Source: Hirudo medicinalis
Taxonomy: Eukaryota; Annelida; Clitellata; Hirudinida; Hirudinidae
Direction of reading: 5' to 3'
NCBI GenBank assembly: GCA_011800805.1
Contig: MPNW01000752.1
Coordinates: forward strand, 104,349-115,519
DNA: 11,171 nucleotides
In this document: positions 1 through 6,300 of the stretch, piece after piece
Position numbering within the stretch: position 1 is the stretch's first letter
Layout of the letters: each line of letters opens with the position of its first letter
The notes under the pieces: model-generated
The model's database searches: none
Seen by the model: only the letters and a program-made list of their open reading frames with translations
Told to the model about the DNA's origin: nothing
Made by a program: the position numbers and the translations under genes

Positions 1-199
1 TGTCCTTCTTTTCGTCCTCCTTCTTTTCATCTTCCTTTTCATCATCCTCACTTATTCTTTTACCACGTGATGGGCGTATTTCTTCCACTTTAATCTGAAC
101 TTGAATCTCGTGTCCCACCAACGATTCGTCCGTTTTCATGCCCAAAATTTCTTTGATTTCATCATGTTTCAATGAAATAGCTTTGTGACCACCATGAAG
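1..199 (-). CDS. Coding exon 4 of the left gene, open at the window edge
   Basis: The acceptor is ATTATTAAG (AG at 201-200). An in-frame TAA lies only a few codons upstream of it, which supports splicing there. The exon encodes LHGGHKAISL..., a region containing GHEIQVQIKVEEIRP, and then an E/D/K-rich run ending at the left edge with no stop. The acidic run shows on the plus strand as a CT-rich tract at 1-50. The gene continues outside the window. Confidence 0.68.
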
Positions 200-955
200 C
201 TTAATAATTTTAAGAATAAATTAATAATAAATTAGGAATAAATAACTCAATATTTTAACGACAATGTGTTAAATACAATTTGCCTTTATTATCAAGGAAT
301 AACGGAATGAAATGAAACTTCGAGATCAACTCACTTCAAACGGAGACAAGGAAGCAGACTTGGATCCATTCTTAAGAGAAACATTCAATCCAACTCTTCC
401 AATGATTGGGACTCCAAAATTATCACTAAACATCAGATAATGTTATTTGAATAAGAATTCATCAATTTGACTTCATAGATTATTTTATTATCACTTGGCA
501 ACAACGCAGATGTTCAAATGTCCATTCCTCCCTTCGTNCTTTCTTCCAGCTCAATTTTCCAAACAGAACGATGCCACAGATGGTCGTCAGATGAAACGCT
601 GAGATCGAGGACGCATTCGTCGGATTCCTTGTCTTCCTCCTTAAAGTCAGGTTTGGTCAGGTTCATTAGGTGCAAGTCAATCAGAAATTCAGAGCCAGGT
701 ACGAGAACATCGCTTGTCACGATGGCATAAGATCTGTTTGAAGTACGTTAAAAATTATCAAATACAAAATTATCAAAATGTTTCTTTTTCGAAAGCTTAG
801 AAAAGTCCAAGATTTAGGTGATAAAAAATGAAAAGGAAATTGCAAAAAAAAAAAACATACACATTCGCTGTCGGTTTGGCTTCGATAGCAAAACAGAAGG
901 CAACAAATGTAATCAAAACGACTGACAGGAACATCGGAAATCCGATTCTCCTCAT
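1..955 (-). CDS. Secreted or ER-lumen protein of unknown family, 5' part of gene (four coding exons, runs off left edge)
   Basis: Seen: coding exons at 955-861, 733-539, 425-335 and 199-1 join into an open frame of about 193 residues. It starts with a signal peptide (MRRIGFPMFLSVVLITFVAF, then CFAIEA), so the product enters the secretory pathway. Four N-glycosylation sequons follow, at about N31, N56, N111 and N116. Residues 33-54 (SYAIVTSDVLVPGSEFLIDL) begin a predicted beta-rich region, and residues 178-193 are almost only E, D and K. Introns are short (127, 113 and 135 nt), and the phases fit except at the second donor, where an ambiguous base sits. Known: A2M/TEP/complement proteins open with a similar Y-x-V-x-(P/S)-x-x-L-x-P-G-S-E string in their first macroglobulin domain. 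Inference: membership of that family is possible but weak, because no later A2M motif is in view and the acidic tail is atypical. Otherwise it is an unrecognised secreted protein. I am confident in the gene and unsure of its function. Confidence 0.72.
335..425 (-). CDS. Coding exon 3 of the left gene
   Basis: The acceptor is GATGTTTAG (AG at 427-426) and the donor is GAA|GTGAGT (GT at 334-333), a near-consensus site. It encodes 30 residues beginning DNFGVPIIGRVGLNVSLKNG, including two overlapping-region sequons (NVS, NGS). It leaves in phase 0, matching the following exon. Confidence 0.7.
539..733 (-). CDS. Coding exon 2 of the left gene
   Basis: The acceptor is CAAACAG (AG at 735-734). The exon completes Val32 and encodes residues 33-96, including VTSDVLVPGSEF, one NLT sequon, an acidic stretch (KEEDKESDE) and WHRSVWKIELEE. 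The frame meets a TGA 24 bases beyond base 539, and no usable GT lies before it except where base 538 is an N, so I end the exon next to that N. With two bases carried over, the next exon stays in frame. Confidence 0.7.
861..955 (-). CDS. Coding exon 1 of the left gene (signal peptide)
   Basis: The ATG at 955-953 directly follows a TTTCAG acceptor (AG at 957-956). The exon encodes 31 residues plus two bases. The donor is GT at 860-859 in the context GT|GTATGT, a strong match to consensus. Splicing to the next exon (phase 2, GT plus A giving Val32) preserves the frame. The hydrophobic core spans about residues 6-23, with possible cleavage after Ala23 or Ala26. Confidence 0.75.
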
Positions 956-1290
956 CTGAAACGCCAAAATTATTTTTATAACTACGCCGTATTTTTTAAA
1001 TTTGGTATTATAATTTTTACTGCTATTTAATTATAAGGGTATTAGCACTCCTAGAACATTTTGAACCTGGATATATCCGTCATAAGCTGAAACTCTAACT
1101 CATAACCTCAACCCTAGCCTGCATGTTTTTTGGACTGATTGCTTCGTTACATTGAGTCTCTCTTGATCAGACTTTCTCAATAATATGCATTTATATCGCA
1201 ATAATTATCCTTGTATGACTAAATATAATATAATATAACTAAATATAGTTGCAATCAACTGAATTTCGAAGCAGCATAGGCTTGGCTCAC

Positions 1291-1332
1291 CTTCGAACAG
1301 AAGCAACAAAATCGTGTCGATTTTGAAAATGT
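1291..1332 (-). other. Probable noncoding first exon (5' UTR) of the left gene
   Basis: A strong donor, TTCGAAG|GTGAGC, ends at base 1291 on the minus strand. It pairs naturally with the TTTCAG acceptor immediately before the signal-peptide ATG at 955, giving a 335-nt intron (1290-956). The upstream limit is estimated from the TATA-like motif at 1362-1356. An ATG at 1342-1340 would be out of frame with the signal peptide and probably lies upstream of the transcript start. This is inferred from splice-signal quality alone. Confidence 0.45.
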
Positions 1333-1355
1333 CTGCTGACATGAATTCACTTTTT

Positions 1356-1362
1356 TTTTATA
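1356..1362 (-). promoter_or_regulatory. Candidate TATA box of the left gene
   Basis: The minus strand reads CTATAAAAAAAAAG here. It lies about 30 bases upstream of the proposed noncoding first exon, and a TCAGCA initiator-like string follows at about 1339-1334. TATA-like strings are common in AT-rich DNA, so only the position relative to the strong donor at 1290 makes it notable. Confidence 0.4.
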
Positions 1363-2780
1363 GTTGTTCCGATCGATATCAACACATATCTAACACGTAA
1401 ACTAAATCGATATAGCAATTGAAATCATATTGCAACGTTCACCTGAAGTTTTAATTGACTGAAATAGTGCTCATTATAGCTGGACATTATTTGGCATATT
1501 CAAAAAATATTTAGAAACATTCTAAAAACATTTGAATAAAGAAAAGATGAGTTTTGAAACAAATGTACATTCTCTCAAACCATAGAACGGCTACAAGCAT
1601 ATTGCGCAAAGAAAACATATTTTTATAATAAATATTACGAAGTAATTTGGATCATTTCATTTTTATTTTATGAAGATCAAGTTGTAAAGTGCCTTCATAT
1701 TCGAAATTTGTTTTATCCTTACTTGATTTTAAACATCTTTATCTTAGTCAAATCAATGATTTTATGTCTATTACTCAGATGTGCAGGTATTTATTTCATT
1801 TGATCAAAAATTCTATTAAATATTTTTATTTACGAATATTTCTGTATGCTATATGTATATCTGAATTACATTTTCTGTAAATGGCACGTATGATTGATTA
1901 TCATAGAGTAAAGACGATGATCAAAATTGAAACTATTTTTAATGTTACTCGTTGCAATGCGATGTGGGAAGTATTTAGAACATTTACCATTCCAAATACG
2001 GTCTGAAAAATCTTGCAGAGAACGTTTAATATATTTTATTCATAAAATTGGGATATCGATAACATTTTCGCTTTTTTTTTCAAATGCGAATAACGACGAA
2101 TTATGAAAAATTAATGAAAAATCGATAATGGGATTAATTTAAATACGAAAATTACAATATTTCATACACGTGTATCTTTAGTTTCAGCTTTTGAGCAAAG
2201 ATGAAAATCTGATGAAAACCTCACTGCATTCAATTGTCATCTAAGTATTGCAGTTTAAAGACCAAATGAAGCCCAAAATAAATGTGAAGAACACTGTTAT
2301 GAGCTGTCACCAATTAATTTTAATTCATTACTTAATTGGCACGTTATTGTAGAATATCAGTTTTTGATTTTTTAAGCATTCTATTCCATCGTTGCGTTTA
2401 AGTGTTTATTTGTTATTATAAATTTAACAATGTTACGCAATATCTCAAGAGCAAACTTCGCGATGTTTTGAACTAACTCTTGCATTTTAGTTAATGTTAT
2501 TTTTTTTGTCAGGAGTTACTTACTCTTAAGCTACAATATTTCACGAATTGATAAACGGCACATGTAATTATTAAATTATTTTAAAGATTTACTTGGGGCT
2601 GAGAGGAACATCTGTTTTTTTTTGCTTTTCCATTACCAAATTCACATAACATATGGGCCCGTGGCCGATATGCCTACTAGGTTTTTTTTCAAGGTAATTT
2701 CTGTCGGCGGTCCTGTTCACAAGTTAAAGAAACATTCAACAACACCGATAATGAGATCATGGGCTTAACAAATTAACACC
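1363..2780. other. AT-rich intergenic stretch with nothing recognised
   Basis: This is the left part of the spacer between the divergent genes. I see homopolymer A/T runs and short chance open frames, but no conserved motif, RNA gene or transposon remnant. A GC-richer patch at about 2655-2715 (GGGCCCGTGGCCG, then GTCGGCGGTCC) stands out by composition but could not be assigned. Confidence 0.6.
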
Positions 2781-2922
2781 TGTTGGGGGAGGTGTCATTT
2801 TTGACATAATTTTGGTATGAGGTCTTTAAAAGTTTGACAATTGTTTGTTGACAAGGGGGAGGGAGGGGGTCAAAAATTACTTTAAATTTGTTGACATAAT
2901 CAATGGACGACCCCTACGCAAT
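2781..2922 (-). mobile_element. Fragment resembling the terminus of a DNA transposon or MITE
   Basis: Read on the minus strand, the segment starts TAGGGGTCGTCCATTGATTA and continues with alternating TTGTCAACAAA / TTTTTGACCCCC-type modules, ending at ACACCTCCCCCAACAGG. The internal motifs (TTATGTCAA or TTGTCAA followed by GACC/GACACC and C runs) recur three times. Inference: I associate GGGGTCGTCCAT...-type ends with dispersed repeats in many animal genomes, and treat this as one end of a non-autonomous element. No partner inverted repeat was found in the window, so it is a solo end or a fragment. It lies about 315 bases upstream of the DIPP start codon. Confidence 0.4.
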
Positions 2923-3235
2923 TGGGTTCTTGAGCTTTAACCGTAGTCATTTCTCATGAAATAGGTTTGTTTTAAATTTAAGTTATTTATTTAATTTACT
3001 AATAATAAATAGTGTTAAGCTAACAAAGCTGAATTATTTGTTTTAGAAGTTAGGTCTTCTTTGGTTACGTTTGCTTTCCTGTTCTCGTCCATCTTGTGAA
3101 CAATAATGCACAGATGCCGGAGCGCAGACGCAATATTTCTAGAAACATGTTAAGTTTAACGAGTTTTTCCTATTTATTTGCCGATAGGTAGCCTTTGTGT
3201 CTTCGGTAGTTTGTCTACCTCCACTGTTCCCAACC
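2923..3235 (+). promoter_or_regulatory. 5' flank and probable 5' UTR of the DIPP gene
   Basis: This stretch precedes the start codon at 3236. No clear TATA box or initiator is visible. A GC-richer patch at about 3114-3131 (GATGCCGGAGCGCAGACG) contains an ETS-core CCGGA and is a plausible TATA-less start region. The start codon has a good context (A at -3, G at +4: ACCATGG). The exact transcript start cannot be fixed by eye. Confidence 0.35.
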
Positions 3236-3334
3236 ATGGTCAAAGAAAAAATTAACTCAATCCGCATTTACGATGAAGACGGATACAGGCTGAGAGCTGC
3301 TTGCGTGTGTGTTCGTGACGAAACTGAACAAGAG
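3236..3334 (+). CDS. NUDT3: DIPP exon 1 (residues 1-33)
   Basis: It begins MVKEKINSIR and ends DETEQE. The donor is GAG|GTTCGT, weak at position +3 of the intron. It leaves in phase 0. The following intron is 375 nt (3335-3709). Confidence 0.93.
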
Positions 3335-6300
3335 GTTCGTTGAATTAATCCTATTTTGGTGAATTATTATTTGGCGTTTTATTATTGGTTTCATTCCTCA
3401 TTGTTTGACCATGACTGTGATCAAAATAGCAGTTGCTAAATCGACTAAGCGGTTGCGGGTAGCTTCAAGGCTGTAACCGTGTAAGATCCAATCAAAATTA
3501 ATTATTTTGTCACAATTTTTGGAATGGATTTGTTAGCATTGACGTCAAAATTTAAAGCAGCTGAGATGTCTGGGAAATCCATGTTTAATCAGAATCTGAT
3601 TGCCTCAATTTTATAACCATCAATTAATTTAGCTTTATGAAGCAATGGATTTGCACTGCATAATATTAATTCAATTGTTTATGTTTTCTGATCTAACAAC
3701 TGTTGATAGATATTGTTGATTTCGGCTGGTCGCAACAAAGGTCACTGGATCGTGCCTGGGGGTGGTATTGAACCCAAGGAGGATGCATGTGGGGCAGCTG
3801 TCAGAGAGGTTTATGAGGAGGCTGGTGTTCGAGGTCTTGTGGGAAGATGTCTGGGTGTCTTCAAGGTCAGTTAGGTGATCGATCATGAAGTTTGTCATGA
3901 CTGTTAACTGTGGGGTTTGTTGATGGCATTATGGAGATATATTTTTGAAAGTAAATTATTGAAAGTGATGATAACAGTGGTGGCGTTGAATCTGTTGTGA
4001 GTAAAGCTGTGTTGTTTCATTCTGAAATAAAAAAAACTGAGCAATCTTTTTTTTTTAGTAACTAACTACTGTCAACATTGTTTCAATATTGTTTATTTAT
4101 TTGATTTTTATTTATTTCTGAACAAAAAAAAACAAATTTCATGGTGTATCCCAAGGTAATATATTCCCTGTACAGGGGATAACCTGTTGCAAAGTTATTA
4201 TATTATTGCAACAAATAGATAAGAATCTTTATATAATGGGTAAGATGAAAGTGAAGGTACAAATTATACTGTTGACGAACATGAGAAAATTGACGAATAT
4301 GTGACGATGGAAGAAACAGATTAACTGGGCAATTGACACAACCAAGGAAACGTAGATAAAGTAAATAAATAAATAAATAACACAGATGAAATGTGAGGAA
4401 ATGTAAGTTTCAACAATTGGACAGATTATATTTTTTAAGACGGAACTTAAATAGTGAGAAATTGTTTACAGAGGTGAGGGATGTTGGTAAAGAAGAATAC
4501 AAGAGCGGACCTCGACAACTTATGGAGAAATTTTTAATGGTGGTACTGGAAAATTCAGGTCTGAATTGATTGGATGATCTAAGATCGTAAGAGTGGATGT
4601 CTGAAGATTTGACAAACATATTATTAAAGGAATAAGGCAGCAAGTTATGTTCGTAATTAAATATAAAGAGGCAAGTATGGAATTTATTGATCTGATAAAT
4701 ATTCAGAAATCCATGGCATCCATTATTTTTCTTTGAGCAATGAATTCAAAAATTGTTATCGAGCGAAATGTGTAAGATCAGTTTGTGAAATATGTTTCAT
4801 CTGTAACCTAAAAGATTTTGATTTAAATAGCTCTTGACATGTAAACTGACCTAGAGATACCTTGGTACTTGGTTTTATGGTTTTTTTTATTGTGAGAAGT
4901 AGTAGTTTACCTCTCATATTTCTGGCTCTTAGAGGCTAATTGTGTTTGATGTTTTCTCTTATATTCATACTTTCATTCATTATTCATTATATTAGATATT
5001 TTCATAAAGGGAAATTTACCAATATTGTTTTGAGTTCTGCTATTTTCATCCATCCAACGTTGTTTTAAGTGCTGCCCCTTGTTGTTCAAACAGACCTACT
5101 TTTTGACATCGTCTCAGCTGGATCACCCTTTGTGATTCAAATTTTTAAAAACAAAGCAATTACTTTATTAATGCATGAGATTGATGTTAAGCTGCTCAGC
5201 AACTGTAATAGTTAAAAGCATTCATTTATTTGAATACTTGTCGATTTTTTTATGTTTCAACTCCTCGTGTTAAGTCAATGCTAATTGAGAAAGGAATTTA
5301 TTTATTTTATTTACAATTCTCCTCATTGGAAAGTCTATTCTGGCATTCTTGGAGTGCAGGTTGGCTCAGAGGGTTCCTGTGAGCGACAGAAAAAGCTACA
5401 GTCATTACATGTCATGCTCGCAACCTGGCTTGCATAGTGCCTCTGGGAGACGTTGCTGTATAAATGGTTTAAGCCCCTGATGCTTATGCTTATGGCACTG
5501 TACAAATTCACTTATTATTATTATCATCACCATCGACATCTATCTATTGGCATCATCATATGATCTTTGTTTTGTTGTAATATTGTTTTAAGTCTTTTAA
5601 ATAAGGCAACATTCTGCGATCCTTGATCTTTGTGTAACAACAGAAAGTTTCCACAGGTGTTTTGCGCGTCGTCCTGTCCACGGACCTCCAACTTGAAGTG
5701 TTTTCGAACAAGTTGAGTTAGTTGAGTAGCTTTTGCATTAAGCACATTGCCCGTGGTTTAAATTTGAAAGAACACTTTTAAAATTCTCTGCTCAAGGGCT
5801 CTAAAACATGAAGAGAAATATGACGAAATCATTGAATTTATTCTTGAATAATTCACTCCTGAATTTATTAACTTTCAAAGGAAAGAAATGTTTTTTGCAT
5901 AATTTTGTTTCAGTTTTGAATTATGCATGTCAGCATTTGTTGGATTTGCCAGTATTTAGACATCATCTATTTGCAAACATGTTTGTAGACATCTTTATGG
6001 CTGTCATGGTAAATGCTATTATCATCATCAACTTTCCCCTGGAATGTAACATTACACGACTTCTCGGATGTGTTGGGTCAGCATTATATTATCAAATTAT
6101 TACTTAACAGCTGACGTCGCATGATCTTTAACTTGCTAATCAGGTTGCATCTCATCGACTGCCAATGTTATGAGTTATCTTAATTAAATATTCATCTGTT
6201 ATTAATTCTGTGATGACCTTCTAAGTGGTTATCACATGGTGGATAGTTTATTGTTTCGGCAGCTTGGTGGATTCACATTTAGTGTTAATTAATCCTTAAT

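Larger units (their letters stand above)
4085..4760 (-). mobile_element. 3' fragment of a non-LTR retrotransposon (LINE), antisense in DIPP intron 2
   Basis: On the minus strand an open stretch from 4745 to a stop at 4412-4410 encodes the typical C-terminal region of a LINE reverse-transcriptase polyprotein: LNIYQINKF, TCLFIFNYEHNLLPYSFNNMF (in two overlapping parts), DIHSYDLRSSNQFRPEF, IKNFSISCRGPLLYSSLP and FKFRLKKY. Known: CR1/jockey-like elements end with just this order (N-N-x-F, H-x-Y-x-x-R, N-x-F-R, F-S-I-x-x-x-G-P-x-x-W/Y-N/S-S-L-P). A roughly 270-base 3' UTR follows with a TTTA microsatellite and a 12-base palindrome, then an A/T-rich tail near 4085-4135. Upstream of 4748 an in-frame TGA and loss of similarity show 5' truncation or decay. 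The catalytic RT domain and endonuclease are absent, so the copy is dead. The exact clade is unassigned. Confidence 0.8.

Noticed and set aside
518..730. Plus-strand open frame of 70 codons
   Set aside because: It is the antisense shadow of coding exon 2 of the left gene, whose minus-strand frame has splice sites, matching phases and sequons.
1689..1880. Plus-strand open frame of 63 codons
   Set aside because: The composition is F/L/I/Y/S-rich, as expected from AT-rich noncoding DNA; no domain, homologue or splice context is visible.
2865..2941. Short plus-strand reading through the transposon-like segment (EGVKNYFKFVDIINGRPLRN)
   Set aside because: The segment looks like noncoding terminal-repeat sequence with modular structure; the peptide is short and has no start or domain.
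3671..3898. Minus-strand open frame of 75 codons
   Set aside because: It is the antisense shadow of DIPP exon 2, which encodes the Nudix box on the plus strand.
5808..6107. Plus-strand open frame of 99 codons starting with ATG
   Set aside because: It has AT-driven composition (F, L, N, I), no recognised motif, and lies inside the DIPP intron in the same orientation without usable splice sites; probably chance.
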